A DNA stretch of 64,000 bases from Agrobacterium vitis (GTDB lineage: Bacteria > Pseudomonadota > Alphaproteobacteria > Rhizobiales > Rhizobiaceae). The notes below the pieces were generated by a model. It did not search any database, was not told where the DNA came from, and saw only the letters and a program-made list of their open reading frames with translations. Position 1 is the stretch's first letter. Every line of letters starts with the position of its first letter. Below, piece by piece: positions 8,741-17,277 of this stretch. The stretch is taken from positions 1,364,001 to 1,428,000 of the forward strand of contig NZ_CP146242.1 of the NCBI RefSeq assembly GCF_037039395.1, read 5' to 3'. The position numbers and the translations under genes are program-made.

Positions 8741-9391
8741 GATGCCCCCCTACCGATTCCGAGACGATCGATCTCGACGGCCAGCGCCGCGATCTCGCGT
8801 GCAGCCGGCATGTCATCATCAAGTTCGCAGACAAGGCGGCCAGACTGCGCAGCCGCGGCGAAGGCGATGCGCTGGCCGATCGTGCTGGAAAGCGCTGGCG
8901 GATCGTGATCGGCCAGGGTCTCGGCTGTCTCACGCGCCAGTACGGTGCGCGCGCCGCAGCGGTTCAGGACGAAGCGCGCGGCGAGATCCGGTCGATAGAC
9001 GCGCGCTTCGCGCAGAAGCGCGAGCATCTCGGCCGACGCCCAGCCGTCGAGCGGCGAAGGCTGCACCGGGATCAGCACGAGATCGGCGGCGAGCAGCGCC
9101 GAGCGCATCAACCCGGCGACCCGAGGCGGGCCGTCGATGACGACATGATCGCCGTTCCGTGCGAGCTCAGGCGCCTCGCGATGGAGCGTGTCGCGCGCCA
9201 GGCCGACGACGCCGAACAGGCGCGGAAGCCCTTCATGCTCGCGCTGCTGCGACCAGTCGAGCGCCGAGCCCTGCGGGTCGGCATCGACCAGGGTGACTCG
9301 GAGCCCCCGCCGTGCCCATTCACCGGCGAGATTGAGCGCCAGCGTCGTCTTGCCGGCCACCGCCCTTCTGATTGAGGAAGGCCACGATCAT
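8737..9391 (-). pseudogene. parA: ParA-type partition ATPase, frameshifted inside Walker A
   Basis: Starting at ATG 9391 (overlapping the repA stop, ATGA) the protein reads MIVAFLNQKGG, then one extra base within 9355-9361 shifts the frame; after it the sequence resumes perfectly as GKTTLALNLAGEW through to the stop at 8737 with the expected ParA/MinD motifs (VDADPQGSALDW, VVIDGPPR). Removing one base would restore KGGxGKTT. As written, only a GTG-initiated product from 9360 lacking the first half of the P-loop could be made, which should not bind ATP. It may be genuine inactivation, programmed frameshifting or a sequencing error. The protein normally partitions the replicon with the adjacent RHH protein. 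Confidence 0.85.
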
Positions 9392-10536
9392 CGCGTGCCT
9401 CCCGAACGGTTGTCGAGAGGAAGTTCCGGCGTCTCTGCCGTGGCTTGCGTCGTTTCGTCTTTACGGGAAACCAATCCGCAGCCGCTCTTTTTTGCGGTTA
9501 CGCTAAGGCCGCTTGCGGTCTCCCGGATGAGCTTTTGCACATCGCGCGCGCGCTCTTCAAAGTTAGATTCTGGGTTAGATTCTAAGTTAAGAGCGCGATT
9601 TCCGGTTTTATTGCCGTGGGTTAAGCCCTGTTTGCGTTCCCGATAGCACGATACCGGCGTTCCTGATGGCACGATATTGGGCGTTCCCGATAGCACGAGG
9701 CCGTCCACAGGTTGTCCACAGGGCGCGAAGGCAAGCAGCATCCGGCCACCGACCCCCACTTCCATGAACAGCGTGTAGCCGGGCAACGGCTGGCGGCGGA
9801 TGATGTCGCGCATTTCGAAGACAAAGCGCCGGAAGGGAGACAGGCTGCCGGATTTCTGATGAAGGTGCCGGAAGTCAAAGCGCCACCCATCGCGTTGGCG
9901 GCCACCGTGCTTGCGGACGATCCGGTAAAGCCAGCGATCAAGCCCGCCCGTCAGATCGAAATAGGCGCGATCGATGGTGAGCACGAGCGCGTCATCGAGG
10001 ACGGCCTGGTAGAACCAGTCTGGAAGGATCATCTCGATGCCGTCCGGCCTGCCGTGCCGGTCCGTCCGTTCCTTCCACTCATTGATCCACGAGAAGCGGT
10101 GACGGCGCCCCTCGGCGGGCTGGCGGATGGTGGTGGCGACGGTGGTGGACTGGAGCCGGTCGAGTGCCGCCTTCAGGCGCTGATAATCCCGAAGCGAGGT
10201 GCCGCGACCGACGAACTTCAGGATTTCGTAGGGGGTGGCGGCCATGAGCCGCGAGGTGCGCAGCCCCGCGTCGCGCGCCTCGACGATCTGGCTTGCCGCC
10301 CAGATCAGGATGTCGGCGTCCCAGATCGTGGCCATGCCGTGATCGGGAACGGCTTCGACCCGGATCGTCACATTGCCGGCGATGAAGTCGATCGGCGTGA
10401 CACGATGGGTTTTCGAGAGGGAGAAAAATGGGAAAGCCATGAGATCCTGCGCGTCTCTTGGCGCGAAGTCGCCTGGAAGCGCCCGGAACAGATCGAGCTG
10501 CCCACGCTCCGAGGAGGACCGATGCCGCGCCGCCAT
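9388..10536 (-). CDS. repA: Replication initiator protein A (RPA family)
   Basis: 382 residues. The segment following DLMAFPFFSLSKTHR through the central winged-helix region matches the plasmid replication initiator protein A family of alphaproteobacterial elements. The last 100 residues are low complexity and poorly conserved, and the DNA there carries iteron-like repeats and a DnaA-box-like site (9634-9720). The stop overlaps parA's ATG. No strong Shine-Dalgarno is visible at ATG 10536. It probably initiates replication of the element after excision or as a plasmid (inference). Confidence 0.88.
   Translation of the reverse strand: MAARHRSSSERGQLDLFRALPGDFAPRDAQDLMAFPFFSLSKTHRVTPIDFIAGNVTIRVEAVPDHGMATIWDADILIWAASQIVEARDAGLRTSRLMAATPYEILKFVGRGTSLRDYQRLKAALDRLQSTTVATTIRQPAEGRRHRFSWINEWKERTDRHGRPDGIEMILPDWFYQAVLDDALVLTIDRAYFDLTGGLDRWLYRIVRKHGGRQRDGWRFDFRHLHQKSGSLSPFRRFVFEMRDIIRRQPLPGYTLFMEVGVGGRMLLAFAPCGQPVDGLVLSGTPNIVPSGTPVSCYRERKQGLTHGNKTGNRALNLESNPESNFEERARDVQKLIRETASGLSVTAKKSGCGLVSRKDETTQATAETPELPLDNRSGGTR
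9634..9720. repeat. Three iteron-like repeats plus DnaA-box-like site inside repA
   Basis: Three near-identical copies of GCGTTCCCGATAGCACGA start at 9634, 9657 and 9681 (spacing 23 and 24 bases, about two helical turns); the middle copy differs at two or three bases. TTGTCCACA (9712-9720) follows, a close match to a DnaA box. Copies two and three share a reading frame but copy one is in another frame, so the repetition is a DNA-level feature. This fits an origin of replication embedded in the rep gene. Confidence 0.55.
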
Positions 10537-10554
10537 TCGGGAAACAGGCCGCGA

Positions 10555-10836
10555 TCAGCGTGCGTAGCGGCCGGGCTGCGGCACGGCGGGGAGCGTCTGG
10601 CGCTTCGCCGGCAGCACCTGGCCACGCGGATCGGAGGTGGAAGTGACGGCGCCGCGTTCGGCCCAGGCTTCGAGGTCATCGACGGCATAGACGACGCGGC
10701 CGCCGAGCTTGCGATAGGACGGGCCGGTCCCATAGGTCCGGTGCTTCTCAAGGGTTCGGGCGGAGAGGCTCAGGAATTCCGCGGCTTCCTTGGTGCGCAG
10801 GTAGCGCGGCGGCAAAACGGCAAGATCGGGTCGCAT
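10555..10836 (-). CDS. Excisionase/MerR-type helix-turn-helix protein
   Basis: 93 residues. LRTKEAAEFLSLSARTLEKH, GPSYRKLGG and VVYAVDDLEAWAERG form the AlpA/MerR-like winged helix of the helix_turn_helix_17 type, which binds DNA as an excisionase or repressor. GGAGG lies just upstream of ATG 10836. It precedes repA by 18 bases and probably controls it or element excision (inference). Confidence 0.8.
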   Translation of the reverse strand: MRPDLAVLPPRYLRTKEAAEFLSLSARTLEKHRTYGTGPSYRKLGGRVVYAVDDLEAWAERGAVTSTSDPRGQVLPAKRQTLPAVPQPGRYAR

Positions 10837-10976
10837 GGATCGGGCCTCCGTGGGGTTGCTGGTGGCCGCTGCGGTTCAGCGGTGGATGACGACCACGGTG
10901 GCGGAGAAGAGTCGTCAGGGGGGATGGGGAATTTAAAGGGGCTAAAATCCCCACCCCATGGCTGGAACGGAAACTG

Positions 10977-11739
10977 CTAGGATCGGCGGCGGCGACGTAG
11001 CAACTGGAGATAGCCGCCATCGACCATCGTAAAGCCGCCCTCAACGAGGCCAATGACCGCGTCTCGCAAGGAGGATGTTTTCCAAGGCTCGGAAGCGACG
11101 CGCGAGCGCCCGTAAATCGCGATGGCGATGTCACGGTAGGTCGCGCCGGCCAAGCGGGCATCGAAGACCCGCAGCATCTGGCGAGTGCGCCGCCGACGCT
11201 GCGGCGTCAGGCGATTGTCGGTCGGGACGCGCTGGCCTGTCAGCATGGCCGAAAAGCGGATTAGCGCGTGAAGCCGATCCGGTGCGTCGTCGTCGAGGAT
11301 GATGATGGCGACCAGATTGCCGCCGGAATCGGAATCGATCCGGGTGACCTCGAGACGTTCTTCGTTGACGCTGAGCCGCAGGCATCCGTCGCCAGAGCTA
11401 TCGACCGCGTGTGCTCGGATGAATTCTTCAGCAGTCCCAGTATCGCTTGAAGCGAATAAGCCCCTGTGGAGCAGAATGGCTCCGGGGTCGGCAATCGGGG
11501 TCCAGAAGACGGGCTGGTCGAGTGCTGTGCGTTGAGGATCTGCAACAAAAGCACAATCCCCATTTTTCAGCGACCTCGCGCGCCTGGTCGCTGTGAAGCT
11601 GTCCACGAGCGGAAAGATCGCGGTAGGCTTGGCGGTAATCCTGGTTCCGGCGAAGGAATTCCCAGGCAAGTTCGGACGTCGTCAATTGATCAACAAAGTC
11701 ATAATTGGCATTCGATCGCCAGTCTTGGTCTTGCGGCAT
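10977..11739 (-). pseudogene. DUF6499-DUF2285 regulator-like protein, frameshifted
   Basis: The upstream frame from ATG 11739 (MPQDQDWRSNANYDF...LAWEFLRRNQDYR...EVAEKWGL) is the DUF6499 N-terminal domain; at the T-run 11547-11550 the reading shifts and the other frame continues ADPQRTALDQPVFWTP through a DUF2285 domain to the stop at 10977. Deleting one T restores a single protein of about 253 residues, the usual family arrangement. The 3' frame contains RRTRQMLRVFDARLAGATYR and a helix-turn-helix-like end. These proteins are thought to be element regulators. The split may be real or a homopolymer error. Confidence 0.75.
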
Positions 11740-11866
11740 TCCTCCAAACCTCCACGCACGTTACGACTGTGGGTTACGGAGGGGGGACAATCTCAACTCG
11801 CTCGGCTTTTGGGAACAACGAAGGTCGCGTAACGTGATGCAGGTTTTGCATCATGTGCGACAGTGA

Positions 11867-12130
11867 TCAATGAAGACTTGAGCGCATAAGGTCGGCAAAG
11901 CCGTGTTCGGCCATCCATTTCGCTCGCGCAAGGTGAGCTGCATAGATCCGGTGAGCCCGCTCGGTGTCGCGCTTGGGATCGAGGCGAAGTACGACTTCGG
12001 CAACCTCCTTCCAATCGGCGCCTTCCGCGTCCGCATCGAGAAGACGCAGGTAAAGCTTGAGGTGTTCGCGGTCGTAGGCCGTGAGTTCGGCGTCGGTCGG
12101 CGGACAGTCCGCGAGTTTAACCTTGGTCAT
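11867..12130 (-). CDS. Small DUF2285-like protein
   Basis: 87 residues (MTKVKLADCPPTDAELTAYD...LYLRLLDADAEGADWKEVAEVVLRLDP...HLARAKWMAEHGFADLM), a helical family that accompanies DUF2285 genes in conjugative elements, probably DNA-binding. ATG 12130 is chosen because GGAGGA lies just upstream; a longer frame to 12223 has no ribosome site. Same direction as the neighbouring regulators. Confidence 0.75.
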   Translation of the reverse strand: MTKVKLADCPPTDAELTAYDREHLKLYLRLLDADAEGADWKEVAEVVLRLDPKRDTERAHRIYAAHLARAKWMAEHGFADLMRSSLH

Positions 12131-12243
12131 GCAGTCCTCCCCTTCCGCTTTTGCCCAAATTGCTGGCGATCGATAGCGGAATTGTAATGGTATAGTAAAA
12201 TTTGGGCTCGGGAATATGCGCACTGCTAATGATCGATTCCGAA

Positions 12244-12480
12244 TTAGCGCTTTTCGCTGACAAGCATCACTCCCACATCAGGGCCGGAGTTGAGGAAGAC
12301 GATCCCGTTGTCTTCAAAAGCCCGTCGTACCTGATCGCGCGTGCTCTCATACACCTCGAGACCGCTTTCGGATTCGAGGCGCTTGAGCGCGGTCAATGAT
12401 ACCCGGGCCTTGTCAGCGAGCGTCTCCTGTGTCCAAGCCAGTAACGCACGCGCGGCCCGAAATTGTCGGGCGGTGATCAT
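12244..12480 (-). CDS. XRE-family helix-turn-helix regulator
   Basis: 78 residues. FRAARALLAWTQETLADKARVSLTALKRLES is a Cro/CI-type HTH, and the C-terminal FEDNGIVFLNSG is typical of small XRE repressors in mobile elements. It probably controls its own operon and the adjacent regulators. The 186-base gap upstream (12481-12666) carries its promoter region; I see no gene there. Confidence 0.85.
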   Translation of the reverse strand: MITARQFRAARALLAWTQETLADKARVSLTALKRLESESGLEVYESTRDQVRRAFEDNGIVFLNSGPDVGVMLVSEKR

Positions 12481-12666
12481 GCATGATCACCTCCCACATA
12501 GACCTGCGCGCATTCCAAAACTACGGCTATTTTAGTCGCTCTTGGCTGCGAATGCCAGCGGGAACGTGCTGAAAAGGCGTGAACCATGGCATTCGCCCTC
12601 ATCTGGTTCGGTTGCAGCCCGGCGGCTGCAACGCCGAGGCCCGACGGCGGAGCCGAAGCTCTACCG

Positions 12667-12831
12667 TCAGGCGAATGGATCGATCTCCCTGATGACGGTC
12701 TCGTCATCACCGTCATACTCGGTGGCGGGCATCACGCTGACGGTTCCGTCGCCGGCACGGAAGATGACGATCGAGACCATCAGGGTGGCGGCGAGGCTGA
12801 GGGCGTAGGCATGAGCGTCTGCAAGGGACAT
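12667..12831 (-). CDS. Conserved small protein of unknown function
   Basis: 54 residues (MSLADAHAYALSLAATLMVS...YDGDDETVIREIDPFA) with AGGAG at a good distance from ATG 12831. One hydrophobic stretch at residues 10-25 could be a short membrane segment. The leader contains GGGGATGGTCCCC (12854-12866), the same motif found before ssb, which supports expression and shared control. Function unknown. Confidence 0.65.
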   Translation of the reverse strand: MSLADAHAYALSLAATLMVSIVIFRAGDGTVSVMPATEYDGDDETVIREIDPFA

Positions 12832-12853
12832 TTTCCGGCTCCTGTTTGGAGGC

Positions 12854-12866
12854 GGGGACCATCCCC
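12854..12866 (-). promoter_or_regulatory. GGGA-TGG-TCCC leader motif, copy 1
   Basis: Read on the minus strand: GGGGATGGTCCCC, an inverted repeat with a 3-base centre, about 20 bases before the start of the 54-residue gene. The same core occurs before ssb and before its decayed copy. The rest of 12867-13250 shows no supported gene. Confidence 0.4.
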
Positions 12867-13250
12867 CGCTCGACAGGCGCCCGAAGTGTTTTGGTCCCGA
12901 CCGGGGGCATCGCGGAGGCAAGGCCGACGCGACCGCACGCTCGCGTAGCGGACCCTGCAAGGGTTGACCCTGAAAGGCCGGGATTGAAATCAAGGTTGCG
13001 TCTCAAAGAGCGGGGAATGGTGAGCGTAGGCAAGAACCGGAAAACCTTGCAGCACCCATCGTTGCAACTGTTCGATGCGCCACCCTGTTGGTCTCGATCC
13101 TTGGCGTGCCCCAGAGATGGAACGTGATGCCCGCCTCCAGATATGACCGGATGGGACTGGGCGAGATTTGTTCGCCTGAGCCGGACAGGGCTTCAGTCGT
13201 CGCCGGACGAGATTGGCCTGAACCCGATGGTCGTGATCAACGCGAACACG

Positions 13251-13277
13251 AAAATCCCGGCGGCTTGCGCCGCCGGG
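13251..13277 (-). terminator. Rho-independent terminator of ssb
   Basis: A perfect 9-bp stem CCCGGCGGC (13256-13264) / GCCGCCGGG (13269-13277) with a 4-base loop, followed on the minus strand by ATTTT. It begins 16 bases after the ssb stop. A related sequence follows the inverted ssb pseudogene near 14338-14358. Confidence 0.8.
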
Positions 13278-13292
13278 CTCCTGGCATCCCGC

Positions 13293-13694
13293 TCAGAACG
13301 GGATGTCGCTGTCGTCAGTGAACTGATCATCTTCGTTATCGGTCTGCTTCGCCCGGTTCAGGAAATCGACCGTCTCGGCGATGATCTCGCAGCCGTAGCG
13401 GTCGTTTCCTTGCTGGTCGGTCCACTTGGTGTAGTGGATGCGGCCGCGAACCAGAACCTTCATGCCTTTCTCGCAATGTTCCTGGATCGTCTTGCCGAGG
13501 CCGTTGAAGGCGGTGATGCGGTGCCATTCGGTGTCCTGGACCCGGTAGCCGTTATTGTCCCGGACCACCTTGCCTTCCGAGTAGCGTGGGCGCGAGGTCG
13601 CCAGGGTAAAGTGGGTGATGCTAGTGCCGCTCTGGGTATTGCGGGTTTCGGGGTCCTGGCCGATGTTGCCGGCGAGAATGACGATGTTCTGCAT
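13293..13694 (-). CDS. ssb: Single-stranded DNA-binding protein
   Basis: 133 residues with an OB fold (MQNIVILAGNIGQDPETR, ITHFTLATSRP, TEWHRITAFNGLGKT, KGMKVLVRGRIHYTKW) and the acidic C-terminal tip DDSDIPF that recruits partner proteins. It is an element-borne SSB that protects transferred single strands. ATG 13694 has GGAG upstream. A terminator follows directly. A degraded, inverted copy of the whole unit lies next door (13890-14362). Confidence 0.95.
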   Translation of the reverse strand: MQNIVILAGNIGQDPETRNTQSGTSITHFTLATSRPRYSEGKVVRDNNGYRVQDTEWHRITAFNGLGKTIQEHCEKGMKVLVRGRIHYTKWTDQQGNDRYGCEIIAETVDFLNRAKQTDNEDDQFTDDSDIPF

Positions 13695-13717
13695 TGTGAG
13701 TCTCCGTTGCTCCTCGG

Positions 13718-13730
13718 AGGGACCATCCCT
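13718..13730 (-). promoter_or_regulatory. AGGGATGGTCCCT leader motif, copy 2 (ssb)
   Basis: An inverted repeat GGGA-TGG-TCCC about 24 bases before ssb, repeated in opposite orientation at 13898-13910 before the ssb pseudogene and at 12854-12866. It could be an operator or an RNA hairpin acting on translation; the sequence alone cannot decide. Confidence 0.4.
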
Positions 13731-13889
13731 TCGATGAGACCCGGCCAAGGCCGTCAGGAGACGCCTGCACTGACGCCTCGGCGGCAGCTTGACCCCCAAG
13801 GTCGGAGTGGTGTGGGCAGGCGCTTTGCGCCAACTCGGTCCGAAACCGCGGGGGTTGCGGTCGGAAACTGAACGGACTTAGGGGATCAG

Positions 13890-14362
13890 TCAGTCGGAGG
13901 GATGGTCCCTTTGAGAGCCCAAACGGGGCCGCACAGCAGGATCTTCGTCCCCGCCGGCAGCACCGTTCTGACAGGATGCCGCTGCAATCCCATTATCGGG
14001 GCAGCAGCAAGCCCCCCCTTTACCGGCAACCTTGTCTCCAGCCGGACAGGCGGGCTGGGACAATAACGGCTACCGAGCTTCAGGCCGATGGCATCGCTCC
14101 GCGTCCCAATGGCAGAAAGCTCGATCCAGGAACATTGGGGGACATGGGGAAATGAAGGTGCTCGCGGTTGCCCACTGCGCCAAGCGAGCCGACCGGCAGG
14201 GCGCCGACTGCATGCGCCCGCGGTGTTGGGATTCGATGATCCGCTTTCCGAACCGAGCGAGGCAAAATAGAAAATCGTGGCGGACACGACGCTGACACAA
14301 CGGCCCGTTTTGATCGGGGAGCCGGAGGCACCGAGCCGCAAGCCGCCGGGATTTTCCGAGGG
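13890..14362 (+). pseudogene. Inverted, decayed copy of the ssb transcription unit
   Basis: Read on the plus strand this segment parallels the functional unit: leader motif AGGGATGGTCCCT (13898-13910), a GCCGGCAGCACC block matching the ssb 5' coding region, GGGACAATAACGGCTACCG (14053-14071) identical to ssb's RDNNGYR codons, ATGAAGGTGCT then GACCGGCAGGG, and finally AAGCCGCCGGGATTTT like the ssb terminator. Frames are broken by several indels and no full ORF remains. It looks like an old inverted duplication of leader, gene and terminator. Confidence 0.75.
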
Positions 14363-14385
14363 AGCGGCAGATCGCGACGGCCGTA

Positions 14386-14802
14386 TCAACGCGAGACGAC
14401 GGAGGTACCGAGCGCGTTGAGATTGAGCATCGCAGAGATGCCGATGAACAGGCCGCCTGCGCCGCCGAGCAGGTTCAACACGATCGCGGAGTCGACGAAA
14501 TTCTTCGTCACGCCGTGAACGAGGGCATAGCCGGCGATCATGGCAGGCACAGCGAAGACGGCGAGCGCTATCAGGCGCAAACCCGGATTTTTGGCAAAGC
14601 CGATAACGGCGACCACCAGCGCCACCGAAAGCAGAGCCGCCACGATGGCGGCAAGTCCTGACATCAGAAACCCGGCTTCCATTCCACAGACGTATTGAAA
14701 GGCGGTCAGCCCGGCCATGAACGGCAAGGCATAGATTACGAAATTATAGGCGATGACGCAAAGCGTGATCATCAAGGAAATGGCAAGCAGAATCAGCGTC
14801 AT
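14386..14802 (-). CDS. Predicted membrane protein of unknown function
   Basis: 138 residues with four hydrophobic segments (about residues 2-20, 28-45, 50-73 and 78-100) and a glycine-rich end. I do not recognise the family. ATG 14802 has GGAG upstream; the track upstream of it is not needed. It lies alone between the ssb pseudogene and the DUF2493 gene; the 14803-14965 gap holds its likely promoter. Confidence 0.6.
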   Translation of the reverse strand: MTLILLAISLMITLCVIAYNFVIYALPFMAGLTAFQYVCGMEAGFLMSGLAAIVAALLSVALVVAVIGFAKNPGLRLIALAVFAVPAMIAGYALVHGVTKNFVDSAIVLNLLGGAGGLFIGISAMLNLNALGTSVVSR

Positions 14803-14965
14803 GGAAACTCCAGATGAACGGTTGAGGATCACGACAGGCTGCCGGCTGATACGTTCCACCTGCGACTATGCTGTTTCACCGTTGCTGCAAGGATGCTTTA
14901 TTTGACCCGGAATTGGGACTTCCGTCAGGTAAAGGCGGCCGAGACAGGCGCCGGGCGGCGGCGCT

Positions 14966-15901
14966 TTACGCGCCACCGTCGAACTTCATGACGGGAATGC
15001 CGAGCTTGCGGGCCTTGTCCGCAAGGTTCTCCTGAATCCCTGTGCCTGGGAAGACGAGGACGCCGACCGGCAGGACATCGAGCATGGCATCGTTTCGCCT
15101 GAAGGGCGCGGCCTTGCCGTGCTTTGTCCAGTCGGGCTTGAAGCTGACCTGCTGGACGTTGCGGTGATCTGCCCAGCGGGAAGCGATCAATTCGGCGCCC
15201 TTCGGCGTACCGCCGTGCAGCAGCACCATGTCGGGGTGCTTTGCATGGACCTGATCGAGTTTCGCCCAGATCAGGCGATGGTCGCTGAAGTCGGCACCGC
15301 CGGTCACGGCAACCTTGGGACCGGCGGGCACCATCACCTCGGTGTCGGCCCGGCGCTTCGCGGCAAGGAAGTCGCGGCTGTCGATCATCGCCGAAGTCAG
15401 ATGGCGATGGTTGACCATCGAGCCGGTGCGCGGCCGCCAGGGCGTGCCGGTGTGGTGCTCGAAAGCTTCCGCCGAGAGGTCTCGGAAGAGTTCCATGCTG
15501 TTGCGCCGCTCGATCAGGGTCTGCCCCTCTGCCGTCAGGCGCTCCAGTTCGACCGACTTCACCTCGCTGCCGTCCTGTTCCCTCTGAAGGCGGCGCTGCG
15601 CCTGCTCGTTGTCGTCGAGGTCGCGCTCCACCCGGCCGGTGGCCCGGTGGAAGAGATTGACCGTCCCCCAGAGCAGATCGTCGAGATCGGGTTCGAGGCG
15701 GGTATCGCCGAGTGTGGCGACGAGGGCGTCGAAGATATCTGTGACCGCGGCGGCGACCATATTGCCTTCCGGAAGCGGCCTCGGATCGGGTTCGTCCTGA
15801 AACGGACGCCAGCCATAGAGCTGGAGTTCGGTGAGGAGATGATCGGCGGGAGATGAGGCGTGGACCGGCTCGAAGCCTACGTTGTCGTCTTCGTTCATCA
15901 T
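14966..15901 (-). CDS. DUF2493 (SLOG-fold) family protein
   Basis: 311 residues. The C-terminal third carries the DUF2493 Rossmann-like signature: KVAVTGGADFSDHRLIW, MVLLHGGTPKGAELIASRWA and VGVLVFPGTG, a nucleotide-binding SLOG fold of unknown ligand. The N-terminal two thirds are helical and charged. ATG 15901 (MMNEDD) is chosen; the long upstream extension to 16219 runs through a strong inverted repeat and is arginine-rich shadow. A standard member of this element family. Confidence 0.88.
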   Translation of the reverse strand: MMNEDDNVGFEPVHASSPADHLLTELQLYGWRPFQDEPDPRPLPEGNMVAAAVTDIFDALVATLGDTRLEPDLDDLLWGTVNLFHRATGRVERDLDDNEQAQRRLQREQDGSEVKSVELERLTAEGQTLIERRNSMELFRDLSAEAFEHHTGTPWRPRTGSMVNHRHLTSAMIDSRDFLAAKRRADTEVMVPAGPKVAVTGGADFSDHRLIWAKLDQVHAKHPDMVLLHGGTPKGAELIASRWADHRNVQQVSFKPDWTKHGKAAPFRRNDAMLDVLPVGVLVFPGTGIQENLADKARKLGIPVMKFDGGA

Positions 15902-16013
15902 CGGGAGCATCCTTCGTCTGAGACCGCGTCCATCGCGGCCTTCGCAGGCGTCGAAGCTCACAGGCGAGACGGACTGGCAGCCATCGCACTCTCGCGAGGG
16001 CCTTGATGGCCAA

Positions 16014-16077
16014 GGCCGACTATTTTGTCTCGCGCTGCAAAGGCGGGCTCGTCCCCGCCGGCGGAAAATAGTCGGCC
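16014..16077. repeat. Perfect 13-bp inverted repeat with internal hairpin
   Basis: GGCCGACTATTTT (16014-16026) and AAAATAGTCGGCC (16065-16077) are exact complements separated by 38 bases, which themselves contain GGCGGG...CCCGCC able to pair. It is the main content of the 329-base gap between the toprim and DUF2493 genes (15902-16230). It could be a regulatory RNA structure, terminator or replication-related hairpin. Confidence 0.6.
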
Positions 16078-16230
16078 GCCGCGCCATTGCCCGGCCGGCC
16101 TGTTTGTGAGCCGATCGCCCTCTCAGAAGGCCGTGGGCGCCGCTCTCTCCGACGAGGAAGGATGTTTCCGGGCATGACGGAGACGGCAGGTGGGGATGCC
16201 TGGGGCGCGCCTCATCCACCGGCGATCTCC

Positions 16231-17277
16231 TTACCCCTCCATGAACCGGCTGATGTCTTCGGGATGAAGCTGATCCTTCAAAGCCGCCCGGAGGGCATCG
16301 GTGCCGCGCCAGCGCAGATCGTCGTTGAAGTCCTCGCCAACCGGCGATAGCGCAATCGCCTCGATGCCGACGCTCTCCGCTCGGGCGGTCAGGCTGTCCC
16401 TTGCCCCATCCCCGGCCGGATCGCGATCGCGAAGGACATAGAGCCGGCGCAGCGTTGCCGGGAACAGGATGGCAGCGAGGTGCGCGGCCGACAGCGCCGC
16501 CAGCATCGGCATGTAGGGCAAGACCTGGCGGGGCGACAGCACGGTCTCGATCCCCTCTCCGGCGGCGAGCACCTCGCCGGCCACGCCGAAGCGGACGCCG
16601 TGCCCGAGAAGGTCGCCCATCGCCCGCCTCGGCGTTTCAACAGGCGCCTTGCCTGAACCGTCCGGGGCGAGCCAAGTGCGGTGCGCGCCGGTCTGCCGTC
16701 CGGCAAGGTCGGTGACGGAAGCGAGCATCGCCGGCCATGTCTCAGTGGGAGAATGCTCGTCGGGCCTGTAAAAGCAGCGCGGATGGTAGCGCAGCGCGGC
16801 GGTGCCGAAGAGCGACGTGATCGCCCGCCCGTTGAGGTAGATTTCCGCAAGCGTGCCGCCGATCGGCTGCGACATGGCGAAGAGCCGCCGCGACGCTTCG
16901 GGCGAGCTAACCGCCATGCTCGATGTCCTGCCGGTCGGTGTCCTCGTCCTTTCCGGCTCGGGGTGTGGGAGCGAGAGGAAACGGCGTGCTTCCTCGGCCA
17001 CGTCCTTGAAGTCGACAAGACCAAGTGCCTCGCGAATGACATCAAGCAGGTCGCCGTGTTCGCCCGTTGCGCCGTCCGTCCATTTCCCTGCGGCTCCCTT
17101 GCCGGTTTCCGGCCCGGCAAGGCGCACGAACATCGACCGGCCGGGGCTGTTCTGGGGATCTCCGACCAGCCAGTACCGCCCGGCACGGTGGCCGGACGAG
17201 AGATAATGGCGGCAGACCGCCTCGGCATGTCGGCCGAGACGGATTGCCAGGTCTGAGGCATCGTGACGGGACATCAC
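16231..17277 (-). CDS. Toprim-domain (DUF7146) primase-like protein
   Basis: 348 residues. The C-terminal half has the toprim pattern: the Glu motif LAAGEGIETVLS and the Asp motif YVLRDRDPAGDGA, as in DnaG-like and plasmid primases. The N-terminal region (GRYWLVGDPQNSPGRSMFVRL) matches the DUF7146 partner domain. It likely makes primers or processes DNA during element replication. The start overlaps the end of the strawberry-notch helicase gene (ATG 17277 or 17274). Confidence 0.88.
   Translation of the reverse strand: MMSRHDASDLAIRLGRHAEAVCRHYLSSGHRAGRYWLVGDPQNSPGRSMFVRLAGPETGKGAAGKWTDGATGEHGDLLDVIREALGLVDFKDVAEEARRFLSLPHPEPERTRTPTGRTSSMAVSSPEASRRLFAMSQPIGGTLAEIYLNGRAITSLFGTAALRYHPRCFYRPDEHSPTETWPAMLASVTDLAGRQTGAHRTWLAPDGSGKAPVETPRRAMGDLLGHGVRFGVAGEVLAAGEGIETVLSPRQVLPYMPMLAALSAAHLAAILFPATLRRLYVLRDRDPAGDGARDSLTARAESVGIEAIALSPVGEDFNDDLRWRGTDALRAALKDQLHPEDISRFMEG

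Noticed and set aside
9634..9700. Repeats in repA as a CRISPR array
   Set aside because: Only three copies with spacers of about five bases; the pattern fits iterons, not CRISPR.
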